From positions 25,386,046-25,450,045 of the forward strand of contig JACGWO010000007.1 in NCBI GenBank assembly GCA_034509735.1: DNA of 64,000 nt, given 5' to 3'. The position numbers and the translations under genes are program-made. The notes beneath the pieces were generated by a model that was not told the origin of the DNA, ran no database searches, and saw only the letters and a list, made by a program, of their open reading frames with translations. How positions within the stretch are numbered: the stretch's first letter is position 1; each line of letters begins with the position of its first letter. This DNA is from Sesamum alatum (lineage: Eukaryota > Streptophyta > Magnoliopsida > Lamiales > Pedaliaceae). Positions 46,505 to 56,158 of the stretch are shown piece by piece.

Positions 46505-47310
46505 GAAACGACGCAGCCGGCCAGCCGGGAGGGCTGGCCGCGCGCAGCCGCACGCTGCCGGCAGGGCAGACGCGCGCAGGCAAGGGAGGCCTGCGCGCGC
46601 CCGCCAAGCCGGCCGCGCGCAGCCAGGAAGGCTGCGCGCAGGCGCGCGCGCAGGGCAGCGCCTCCAGGCGCGCGCGCACGCAGATAAGGGTGTCTGCGCG
46701 CGCGCGCCCGGCAGGCACGCTCATGCGCGCGCGCGCGCAAGGCCGCGCGCCTGCGAGTCCGCGCGCGGACGGGTCCTGTGCGGCGCCGCCAGGCGCGCGC
46801 GCACGCAGACGAAGCAGTCTGCGGGCGCGCGCCCGGCAGGCATGCCCAGTGCGCGTCTGCGCGCGCACTACGCACGGCACGGCCGGCAGCCAGCAGGCCA
46901 GCGTGCGCGCAAGGCAGGGGAGCCTGCGCGCGCGGCGGCCTGCCGGCCAGGCGCGCGCGCACGCAGGCAAGGGGCCTGCGCGCGCGCAGGGGCGGCAGGC
47001 TGAGCCTGCTGCCCTGTGCGCGTGCCGGCGAGCCGCCGCCGCCGCGCGCCACGCAGACGAAGGAGTCTGCGGGCGCCCGCCCGGCAGGCATGCCCAGTGC
47101 GCGTCTGCGCGCGCACTGCGCACGGCACGGCCGGCAGCCAGCAGGCCAGCGCGCGCCCAAGGCAGGGGAGCCTGCGCGCGCGGCGGCCTGCCGGCCAGGC
47201 GCGCGCGCACGCAGGCAAGGGGCCTGCGCGCGCGCAGGGGCGGCAGGCTGAGCCTGCTGCCCTGTGCGCGTGCCGGCGAGCCGCCGCCGGCGGCGGCGGC
47301 GGCAGCTGCT
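46505..47310. repeat. GC-rich repeat expansion in the Copia-3 leader
   Basis: About 0.8 kb of almost pure G+C with many alternating CG runs. It includes a tandem duplication with a period of about 248 bp: GCAGACGAAG starts at 46805 and GCAGACGAAGGAGTCTGCGG at 47053, with copy 2 ending near 47296. A partial third relative lies around 46660-46800. Short palindromes such as GCAGAC...GTCTGC recur. Several reading frames on both strands stay open here only because stop codons are rare at this composition. Copia-0 and Copia-2 have only short GC-rich patches at the same leader position. Confidence 0.9.
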
Positions 47311-47311
47311 G

Positions 47312-47337
47312 CTGCTAGGGTTTCAAAACCCTAGCAG
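47312..47337. repeat. Perfect 12-bp hairpin with telo-box arms
   Basis: CTGCTAGGGTTT (47312-47323) and AAACCCTAGCAG (47326-47337) are exact complements around a CA loop. It sits directly at the end of the GC-rich expansion, and its arms contain AAACCCTA. Confidence 0.85.
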
Positions 47338-48843
47338 TAATTTTCTTTTTATTTTTTTAATTATTTTCAGTTTTAATTTTGAATTAATTCTGAAAAAATC
47401 GTTTTTGGTTCAATTATGCCTATTTTTCTAAAGACATTATTTTAGGAGTAAAATAAATTGGATTCGGAATCCCGGGGTTATTTTACTTAAAATAATGAGG
47501 AAAGGTTTTCCTAAAACGAGAAAATATTATTACCAATATTTGTGTTTTATTTTTCACACGTTGTGCACATATTCATTAATTATTTTGGATATTTATGATT
47601 GGAAATCATATGTTGGTGGTATTATGTAATTATGTGATTGGATCATGTTATTATGTGTGTTGGATGGAAATGGATGATCGCGAGCCCTAAGACCGGATGT
47701 ATGGTTTATTTTCTGTTGGGCCTGTGTGCCTCTTTTACTGCTTTCTCCTTCTCTCTTTCTAGTTGCCTTGGAATAATAAGGCATTCTACCTCCCTCCTTA
47801 TGTACTCCCCCCGGGTTTTCGCTGGGGTTTCTATTTTTTAATATGTAATGAGAGTAGACTAGGAGTGAGGTTTCCTTTTTTTTTGTAATTGGTGGAGAAG
47901 AAGGAAGGACCACATGGAGAGCCCAGACGGGAGGCCCCTTGGTGTTTTCCATGAAGTGAAGAAAGACAAAAAGAGACCAAGGCCCATCAGCATGATGATT
48001 GGGTTACTATTAATGTAATAGTATAGGACCAACCCTAGATTGACCATAGATCCACTGCGGGCTCAGTGGATCGCATAGGATTTGGGCTCCTGATCATCCA
48101 ACAGGGGCGTGCTAGGCTTTAATTTTGCATGTGGTTATGATGATGGATGAATTGATTATTTATTTATCGTATAACTGCTATGAATGGTTTATTTACGCAT
48201 TATGGATGTATGTGTAGATATTTATTTGAGATCTCGGTCATTACTTACTCTCACATTGGTTGGACCAATGTCAAAATATTAGACCCTAGACAACTTGGAC
48301 AGAACTCTAGGAGTTTGTCCATGCCTTCCAATCCATGGCATAGTGAGGAAGCTGCTTTAGGTCAATAGCGTGGTCTCACGAGTCGTGGCACGTTATTGTA
48401 CTTAAAGGAAGCTGCATTATGTCATGAACGAAAAGCGGGCTGCTGCTACCTGTCTCACGAGTCGTGGGGGTACCAGTGGGTCCGTGGCTCGGTCGATTGG
48501 GTTGGGTCTAACGCCCAATTAACATGATTCGCTTGGAGTCCTCGGGATCATGTGAAAGGGTGAGGCAACAATCTTGGGAATCTCGTGGAACGAGAATGGT
48601 ATGGAATACCTCCCACAGGATCTTTTCCATGCGAATCGTAAAAGCGGGGTATGGGAAAAATCGCTGTGGATCCCAAGCCAACTTGGAAAGGATTTCCCGA
48701 AAATCACGTTTGAGAGTACCGTGTTCTCGTATAAATAGTGGGAGGATTAAATGACTAAAGTCCATGCATTTAATTATTTTATCAAACCACCGTCTTTTAT
48801 TTTCTGCTGATCGTGCGCTGTTTTCTAAAATGTAGATTTTAAA
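47338..48843 (+). other. Copia-3 leader, 3' part
   Basis: 1.5 kb without a conserved frame. It contains the leader blocks shared with Copia-0 and Copia-2: TGGGCCTGTGTGCCTC (about 47717), CACTGCGGGCTCAGTGGATC (about 48052), TGATCATCCAACAGGG (about 48091) and one copy of the GAGGAAGCTGC / CTCACGAGTCGTGG unit (about 48340-48475). Gag begins at 48844. Confidence 0.8.
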
Positions 48844-51800
48844 ATGTCTAAGAACCCACTTTCCACCATTCTTGAGACAAACAAATTCAGTGGAACAAAC
48901 TACAACGACTGGTTGCGAAATCTCAGGATAGTCCTAGATTACGAGAACCAAGGCTACGTCATGGACGAGCCTCTCCCTAGGACCTTACCGGAAGGATCCA
49001 CGCCAGAAGAACGTGAGACGTTCGAGACTTGGCATAAGGATAACCGGAAGGTCCGTAGCATCATACTTGCTTCGATGACCAATGAGATTCAGAAGCAGTA
49101 TGAAAGGCTAGACGATGTCCCTTCCATTATGGCTCGCCTAAAGGATTGCTATGCAATCCCGGACCGGCATACTAGGTATGTCGCGACCAAGGCGTTCTTT
49201 GGAACTAAAATGACAGAAGGATCCTTTGTACAAGAGCACGGGGTTAAAATGCTTACCCTGGTGGAAAAGCTCGAGGACCTAAAGGCAGGTCTCGATAATG
49301 AAACGTACATAGATGTGATCCTTCAGTCACTCTCACCCTCCTTTGACCAATTTATCATCAACTACAACATGAACGCACTTGAGAAAGGCATTCATGAGTT
49401 GATCAATATGTTGGTGCAATACGAGGCAACGACTAAGAAGTCCATGCCTTCGGTATTGTTTGGAGGTACTTCAACTTCTAATACGAAAGGCAAGGGCGCC
49501 GGACGTTGGAAAAAGAAGAAAGGGAAGGGAAAGGCCGTCAAAGCAGCTACGAACACTAAGAGTGTTCCCATTGCCAAAGAGGGGAAAGGCAAAGGAAAGG
49601 GAAAGGTTGTCTCCAAGCAACAGTCAAAGGCATATGACATATGTATCAACTGCCGTGAGAAAGGGCATTGGAAGAGAGAGTGCCCCAAACTCTTCTCGAA
49701 CCAAGGTATATATGTGATTGAGGTTAATATGGTCACTAGTTCTGCCTCTTGGGTATTAGATACCGGCTGTGGAGCTCACATTTGCAATGACTTGCAGGTG
49801 TTGAAAAGAAGCAGAAAACTGGGTAGCGGGGACATGATCCTGAAGCTTGGGAATGGCAAGGCCATCTCGGCAGAAGCAGTAGGATCCGCCACTCTAGTGA
49901 TTAGTGATAATATTAGCATAGATTTAGAACAAGTTTATTTTGTACCCAGTATGATTAAAAACATCATTTCCATTCCATTGTTAGACAATAGTGGTTATGA
50001 GTTTAGAATCAATAAAAATTGCTTTTATTTGATGAGGTGTGGAATTGCTCATCTACTTGGTACATTACATAACGGACTCTATATCTTGCAACAAACGAAT
50101 TTCGTCCTCAATGCACAACACAAACGAAAATTAGATAATAATGGGAACGCACGTCTGTGGCACGCTAGGCTAGGTCACATATCCCAAGATAGGATGAAAA
50201 GGTTGGTAGACTCAAAGAACCTAGAGGTTGGGGACTTGAACGATCTACCAACTTGTGAGTCCTTTCTAAGAGGGAAAATGACCAAAAGGCCCTTTGTAGG
50301 ACAAAGCAGGCTTGCCACAGGTCTGTTGGACTTGGTCCATACAGACGTATGTGGACCACTAAGGACGCAGGCCCGAGGTGGGTTCTCCTACTTCATAACC
50401 TTCACCGATGATCATTCACGGTATGGTTATGTTTACCTGATGAGGTACAAGTCTGAAGCTCTTGAGAGGTTTAAAGAATTCAGACTTGGAGTGGAGAATC
50501 AAACCAACTGCAAAATTAAAATCCTTCGGTCGGACCGAGGCGGTGAATACGTTAGTACGGAGTTCCTAGACTATCTAAAAGATTATGGTATAATATCAGA
50601 ATGGACACCTCCAGGAACACCGCAGTTAAATGGTGTCTCTGAAAGGAGGAATCGAACCCTGTTGGACATGGTTCGGTCCATGATGAGTTCTACCAAATTG
50701 CCCTTATCGTTTTGGGGCTATGCACTAGAAACGGCGGCCAAATTATTGAATTTGGCGCCTACTAGCACATTGACCCAAACGCCATATGAGATATGGCACG
50801 GAAAGCCTGCATCCTACAACTACTTGAAAGTGTGGGGTAGCCCCGCATACGTCAAGAGGTTAGTGGGAGATAGGTTAGAATCTAGGTCTAGCTTATGCAG
50901 GTTCGTTGGATACCCTAAAGAAACTGCGGGTTATTACTTTTATGACCCCTTGGAACAAAAGGTGTTTGTTTCAAGAAATGCAGTATTCTTGGAGCAAGGC
51001 TTCCCGGAGGATATCCAACCTGATGAGCTGATCCTTGAGGAATCAAGTGATGAAATCCAGTCATCAGAAGAAGCCGCGGAACCCTCACTTAGAGGATTCA
51101 GGATAGACAGCCGAAGGGCTGACCAACCTCGAGAAGTCCAACATGCTAGGTATGAAGGACAGCCTCAGGAACAGCCAGCCCCGGTTCCTGAACCACCGGC
51201 TCCGATACAGTCAGCGCCCACAGTCACCACTGACGTTCCCGTTCTCCGTAGGTCCACTAGAGAGTCCAGACCTCCAATGAGATATGGCTTTCTAGGTGCG
51301 ACCGATCTTTTGGATAACGATCCTAAGACTTATGGAGAAGCGATGTCTGACATCGACTCCGGGAAATGGCTTGAGGCCATGAAAGCCGAAATGGACTCCA
51401 TGAGCGAAAACCAAGTTTGGAGTCTCGTAGATCCACCGAAAGGTGTTAAGCCAGTGGGCTGTAAGTGGGTCTACAAGCGCAAACTTGGCGTTGATGGAGA
51501 AGTCACAACCTTTAAGGCTAGGCTTGTAGTTAAGGGATACACTCAACGACCCGGGGTCGATTTTGAGGATACCTACTCGCCTGTAGCCATGGCTAAGTCC
51601 ATTCAGATTCTGCTCGCCATAGCAGCATGGTATGACTATGAGATATGGCAGATGGACGTGAAAACGGCCTTCCTCAACGGTTTCGTTGAAGAAGAGATCT
51701 ATATGGATCAGCCGCAGGGTTTCACGGTCACTGGAGAAGAACAGAAAGTCTGTCGCCTCCAGAAGTCCATCTATGGCCTCAAACAAGCCTCCCGAAGTTG

Positions 51801-52896
51801 GAACATTCGATTTGATGAAGTAATACGGGGATATGACTTCATCAAAAACGAATCCGACCCTTGTGTATACAAGAAGGTCAGTGGGAGCTCAATAGTGTTC
51901 CTAGTGCTTTATGTGGATGACATTCTGCTCATTGGTAATGACGTCAGAATGTTAGGAAACACAAAAGCATGGTTGTCAACCCAGTTTTCCATGAAGGACC
52001 TGGGTGAAGCCTCCTACATCCTAGGCATCCAGATTGTCAGGGACAGATCTAAAAGGATGTTAGGACTCACCCAAAACTCGTATATGGAGAAAGTCCTAAA
52101 GAGATATCGAATGGACAACTCCAAACGAGGATCCCTTCCAATGAGGCATGGGATCAAGTTATCCAAGAAACAGTCCCCACAGACTGATGAGGAACTTGAA
52201 AGGATGAAGGTCATCCCCTATGCCTCCGCCGTAGGTAGCATACAATATGCGGTCCACTGCACTAGGCCTGACATTGCATACGCTTTGAGCGTAACAAGCA
52301 GATATCAGTCCTGCGCAGGAGACGCACATTGGAATGCTGTTAAGGGCATCCTTAAGTACCTAAGAAGGACTAAGGAAATGTTCCTAGTCTATGGCAATGG
52401 AGAACTAATTCTGGAAGGCTTTAGCGACGCTAGCTTCCAGTCTGATGACGATGATGCCAAGTCTCAATCGGGGTACGTATTCAAACTCAATGGAGGAGTA
52501 GTAGCTTGGAAAAGTTCCAAGAAAGCAACCATTGCTGACTCCACCACAGAGGCTGAATACATAACAACTTCAGAAGCTGCTAAGGAAGCGGTTTGGATGA
52601 GAAACTACATCCAAGAGTTGGGTGTGGTGCCTAGCATCGCCGAGCCCGTTGTCATCTTCTGTGATAACAACGGTGCTATAGCGCAAGCAAAGGAACCGAG
52701 ATCTCATCACCGTTCCAAACATATTCTTAGACGCTACCATCTTCTTAGAGAAATGGTAGGAAGAGGTGACGTCCGGATGGACCGAGTCAACTCGGCAGAC
52801 AACACAGCAGACCCGCTGACAAAGCCTATGTCGCAGAACGCTCATACGCAACATCTTGAGAAGATGGGGATTAAGCATATGGGCAATTGGCTTTAA
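48844..52896 (+). CDS. Copia-3 gag-pol polyprotein, intact 1,350-codon frame
   Basis: One uninterrupted frame from ATG (AAAATGTCT context) to TAA encodes all copia functions. Gag (residues 1-260) starts MSKNPLSTILETNKFSGTNY and ends in a Lys/Gly-rich stretch. The zinc knuckle C267-x2-C270-x4-H275-x4-C280 binds RNA. The protease has D306-T-G. The integrase zinc finger starts at WHARLGHIS, but its last Cys is Phe474, where Copia-M and Copia-2 have Cys. The integrase core has D501, D564 and E600 (35 residues between the last two). RT has YVDD at 1023-1026. RNase H has D1195, E1236 and D1274. The frame ends just before the polypurine tract. Single-frame gag-pol is normal for plant copia. Only the zinc-finger change suggests impairment. 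Confidence 0.95.
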   Translation: MSKNPLSTILETNKFSGTNYNDWLRNLRIVLDYENQGYVMDEPLPRTLPEGSTPEERETFETWHKDNRKVRSIILASMTNEIQKQYERLDDVPSIMARLKDCYAIPDRHTRYVATKAFFGTKMTEGSFVQEHGVKMLTLVEKLEDLKAGLDNETYIDVILQSLSPSFDQFIINYNMNALEKGIHELINMLVQYEATTKKSMPSVLFGGTSTSNTKGKGAGRWKKKKGKGKAVKAATNTKSVPIAKEGKGKGKGKVVSKQQSKAYDICINCREKGHWKRECPKLFSNQGIYVIEVNMVTSSASWVLDTGCGAHICNDLQVLKRSRKLGSGDMILKLGNGKAISAEAVGSATLVISDNISIDLEQVYFVPSMIKNIISIPLLDNSGYEFRINKNCFYLMRCGIAHLLGTLHNGLYILQQTNFVLNAQHKRKLDNNGNARLWHARLGHISQDRMKRLVDSKNLEVGDLNDLPTCESFLRGKMTKRPFVGQSRLATGLLDLVHTDVCGPLRTQARGGFSYFITFTDDHSRYGYVYLMRYKSEALERFKEFRLGVENQTNCKIKILRSDRGGEYVSTEFLDYLKDYGIISEWTPPGTPQLNGVSERRNRTLLDMVRSMMSSTKLPLSFWGYALETAAKLLNLAPTSTLTQTPYEIWHGKPASYNYLKVWGSPAYVKRLVGDRLESRSSLCRFVGYPKETAGYYFYDPLEQKVFVSRNAVFLEQGFPEDIQPDELILEESSDEIQSSEEAAEPSLRGFRIDSRRADQPREVQHARYEGQPQEQPAPVPEPPAPIQSAPTVTTDVPVLRRSTRESRPPMRYGFLGATDLLDNDPKTYGEAMSDIDSGKWLEAMKAEMDSMSENQVWSLVDPPKGVKPVGCKWVYKRKLGVDGEVTTFKARLVVKGYTQRPGVDFEDTYSPVAMAKSIQILLAIAAWYDYEIWQMDVKTAFLNGFVEEEIYMDQPQGFTVTGEEQKVCRLQKSIYGLKQASRSWNIRFDEVIRGYDFIKNESDPCVYKKVSGSSIVFLVLYVDDILLIGNDVRMLGNTKAWLSTQFSMKDLGEASYILGIQIVRDRSKRMLGLTQNSYMEKVLKRYRMDNSKRGSLPMRHGIKLSKKQSPQTDEELERMKVIPYASAVGSIQYAVHCTRPDIAYALSVTSRYQSCAGDAHWNAVKGILKYLRRTKEMFLVYGNGELILEGFSDASFQSDDDDAKSQSGYVFKLNGGVVAWKSSKKATIADSTTEAEYITTSEAAKEAVWMRNYIQELGVVPSIAEPVVIFCDNNGAIAQAKEPRSHHRSKHILRRYHLLREMVGRGDVRMDRVNSADNTADPLTKPMSQNAHTQHLEKMGIKHMGNWL

Positions 52897-52912
52897 AGGT
52901 CAAGTGGGAGAT
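52897..52912 (+). promoter_or_regulatory. Copia-3 polypurine tract
   Basis: AGGTCAAGTGGGAGAT lies directly between the stop codon of gag-pol and the TGTTAGAA start of the 3' LTR. It is the expected plus-strand primer site. Confidence 0.9.
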
Positions 52913-54910
52913 TGTTAGAATAGGTGACCATGTAAGCCAATTTTGGCAAGAATATGTAACCTATGTCTAGACAATTCTTTGGTATTTGATAAAATATTTA
53001 TGAATAAAGGAGTGAAAATTCATATGGCAATACTTTGTTTACGTTCACTTATCTGCATTTACATTTCTGTTCACTACGCAAACAAAGCCCACGGACTGAG
53101 AAACGATTTCGGGGACTGGGACTACGCTTGGAGGTAGGTCCATGAAATCAGTCTTACCGAATCAGTCCGGAAATCTCCAAGTCAAGGAATCCCGAAAATG
53201 GGTACCGGGATTCCCTTTGAGACTTGCACTAAGCATCTGCTGTCGTATTTCATCGACGGGTGACGAAGGTCGTCTAAGCAGTGTTAGTGGGTCAGCATGC
53301 TAGGAAGCAGCTGACTGAGGTGACTCGCGGGAACCGTCTTACGGAGGACCTTGAGTATGGTCAGCAAGGTATGACGTGTGTTCCCGGTTCCAACGGTACA
53401 GGCCAAGTCCTTTGAGTTGAGGAACTGCTGAGTTTACCTGTGCATCAGGTCTGTATCTTAGATATGGTGAGAGATTGCCAAAATACTCTTGAGTAGTCAT
53501 AAGCCATGTCTAGTGCAGCTCGGGTGTACAAAGTGACAGTAGTTTCCAAGAAAGGATCTGTCTCCTGTCAAAAAGTGTTGACAGTTGACTCTCATATATG
53601 CTCTGTGTCTTGTCCCTGAAATCTGTGGCCACAGTGACTGAACAGAAGGGAAAAGGTTTTCCTTGCGGCGTTTAGTGAGGACAGACCGACACTTAGGTCC
53701 AAAATGGGTACCTGCATCTTCCGTGCCCTAGACCCTAAGTGATGAGACCGAAGACAGAAGGACAAGTGTACTGTTAGAACCTAAATGTTCATCCCCGAAT
53801 ATTTCACCTAGTCTCTAGTGCCATGGACCGTTGCTAGATGGCCACCCATGGTAACGGACGGATTCTAGGAATCCAACCAAGTCTAGCTGAATGGTGAACC
53901 TAAAGAGACACACACTATCCACACACACTTAGTATTTAATTTGGAATTAAATATTGGAGTAAAGGAATGATTAAATTAGATTTAATCGGGTCCTATATTT
54001 TCTTGGAGAAATTAATTCCTTCTATTTGATAAAAGGAATTAAATTAATAAATAGGATTTATTAAAAGGGATGATTTAATAGGCTTAAGAATAAATTATAA
54101 TATAAATTTATTATATTATATTTATTTAGCCTTTTGGAATATTTAATAGGATTTAAATATTCCATTAAATTAAAATCAACGGTCGAGATGGAAAGGGGAG
54201 ATGGAAGGCTAGGATTCGTTTGACTAGGTCAAACACTAGTTTGACTAGGACTTTGACTAGGTCAAAATCCTAGTCAAATTAGGTTACTTAGAGTTTGAGT
54301 TTAAAGAGGATTAAACTCTTCCTCTATATAAACCCCTAGCTTCCAACATTTAAGAGGATGATGATTCTTGAAAAACACACACAACACACACTCTCCCTCT
54401 CCTACCTCTCGTCCGCCCCCTCTCTCTTTCTCTAGCAAGAAAATATTTTTCTTAGTTCTTTTTGTTCTTGGAACATCAAGAACTTAGACGAACCAATACC
54501 GTTAATTGATAACGAGTTATTGATTCGTCCACTCCAAAAATAATACTTGTTCGTTGCTAGCACGACGTGCAAGATACGTGGGTGGATCGTGTGTCACGAT
54601 TTGGAGGATCTCAAGAACGAGGTCTTGGTGCAAAACGGGGAACAACGCGAGTAGCAGTTGAAGACGAAAACGACAACGGGTAGGTCTCGTTTAAGATTTT
54701 CGTCCCTCTTTATTTTTCAACTCTATGGCCTCCATGATTTATTTAATTGTTTTATGATCATGAGATACACCGAACGCCCGGGAACCTCAAGGGCACACCC
54801 CTTGAGCGTGTTCTTTAAATTAAAAGCATGCCTTTTATTTTAATATGTTTATTTCTACCGCGCTTCCGCATTCGCGCAATTCCCGGGACGATCCACCGGA
54901 TTTTCTTTCA
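52913..54910 (+). repeat. 3' LTR of Copia-3
   Basis: 1,998 bp, TGTTAGAATAGGTGACC to GATTTTCTTTCA (TG...CA). All differences I can see against the 5' LTR fall before about 53910. The following ~1,000 bp, covering the TATA box (54325-54331), R and U5, look identical to 45310-46297. The shared core is at about 53807-53860. Confidence 0.95.
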
Positions 54911-56153
54911 GGTAACAGGCCCTTGTGGGACACGGGCCCAACTCTAGCTGAGGGTGAACCTAAAGGGTCACACACAAATCACCGAGGAGGTTAAGAGATT
55001 GACTTGGAATTAATCTCGAAGGATGAATAAGTAATTGGATTACTTAAGGAAAAGTCCATTGGATGGACGGGCCGATATTGTATCGGGCCTTCGTTTAATC
55101 GGTAAATTGGATTTTCGATTAAATATGAAAAGTTGATACGTTGAGACGTTGGATCTTTTAATTGGATTAAAAGATCAATGGAAATAATTTAAATGGACAT
55201 TAAATTGGATTTAATGTTGGGTTCGTCGCAATTGGATTACGATAAACCCGGTCCGTTAAATTTGACCCCAGAGGAGATATAATTCCTATTTTGGAATAGG
55301 AAGAAGTTGGAATTCTTCCCTTAATTAGACATGGCCGAAATGCTCCCTTGGAGGAAGCAAAATCAGCCATGTTTCATGCTAGGTGGTATGTTGACTTATC
55401 TCTTTTGGAAAGAGACAAATCAACTCCAATCAAGCTCTTCCCTTTTGGTATCATTTGATCATACCATAAATTTTGGTAGGCTTGATTGAAGAATTGATGG
55501 TGATTAATTGGAATGTATCTAGACATCCTTGGATGAACCTAGACACATTCCAATAATCACATTAATTATGTATATATATGAGAATATACAACACCAAGCA
55601 TAAGTGAATCATAATTCATCTTTTTCTAGGAAAAAGAAGAAGGAATTTTCGGCCTCTCCTTTCCCTCTAACTCTCGGTTTTCTCTCCCCTTTTATACTTG
55701 TGTTCTTCACTTGATTTTGAATCAAGAAGAAGAACAAAGTAGGTTTAAGAGTACACTAATCCATAGTGTTCTTCTCTTAAACCGATTCCTTCATAAACCC
55801 GTTTTCTTCTAGGAAGGAGAACGTGCGTTTCTTCCGGTGTGATGTGGATCACCTTTGGAGAATCCATACATTTGGATTTCGTGAGCATTCCGGAGCAGGA
55901 ACAACGCAAGTAGCCGTGCACACGTAGATCATCAAAGGTAATGATCTTATTGCGCACTGGTTGATTTACTATATATGTATGCCCTATGTGTTTAATATAC
56001 GTTCTAATATTTACACATCCTACATCGAATGCCCGGTTGAGCACCCTAGGGCAAACCCTTTGGAATTCGTTTATTTAATTAGACTTAAATTTATGCCATT
56101 TTCTCGCTTTCTCGCTTCCGCTTGCGCTCCCGGGCGGATCCGCTTGTCCTACA
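54911..56153 (+). repeat. 3' LTR of Copia-2, right part
   Basis: Resumes at GGTAACAGGCCCTTGTGGG, equivalent to 35197 in the 5' LTR, and ends GGATCCGCTTGTCCTACA at 56153, followed by the TSD TTCAC. Confidence 0.9.
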
Positions 56154-56158
56154 TTCAC

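Larger units (their letters stand above)
44317..54910 (+). mobile_element. Copia-3: young copia element with an intact open reading frame
   Basis: About 10.6 kb: 5' LTR (44317-46297, first 16 bases lost), primer-binding site, a 2.5-kb leader with a GC-rich expansion, a 1,350-codon gag-pol frame, polypurine tract and 3' LTR (52913-54910). By visual comparison the LTRs differ by 8 substitutions and one 1-bp indel over about 1,981 bp. It lies inside the 3' LTR of Copia-2 and has no TSD because its left edge is a deletion junction. The right edge ends in TTTCTTTCA and abuts GGTAACAGG of the host LTR. Confidence 0.95.
34214..56153 (+). mobile_element. Copia-2: complete but degraded copia element
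   Basis: 5' LTR 34214-36415, primer-binding site 36418-36430, leader to 37940, gag-pol pseudogene 37941-43490 (interrupted by LTR-4), polypurine tract 43491-43504 and 3' LTR 43505-44316 plus 54911-56153. The TSD TTCAC is perfect on both sides. It is inserted in LTR-1. Its 3' LTR was later invaded by Copia-3. The two LTRs differ visibly more than those of Copia-3 (several differences in the first 130 bp), so this insertion is older. Confidence 0.9.

Noticed and set aside
46387..47334. 315-codon + frame in the Copia-3 leader, plus overlapping long minus frames
   Set aside because: All cover the GC-rich repeat where stop codons are rare. Frames on both strands are open at once, and the products are Arg/Ala/Gly low complexity with no known domain.
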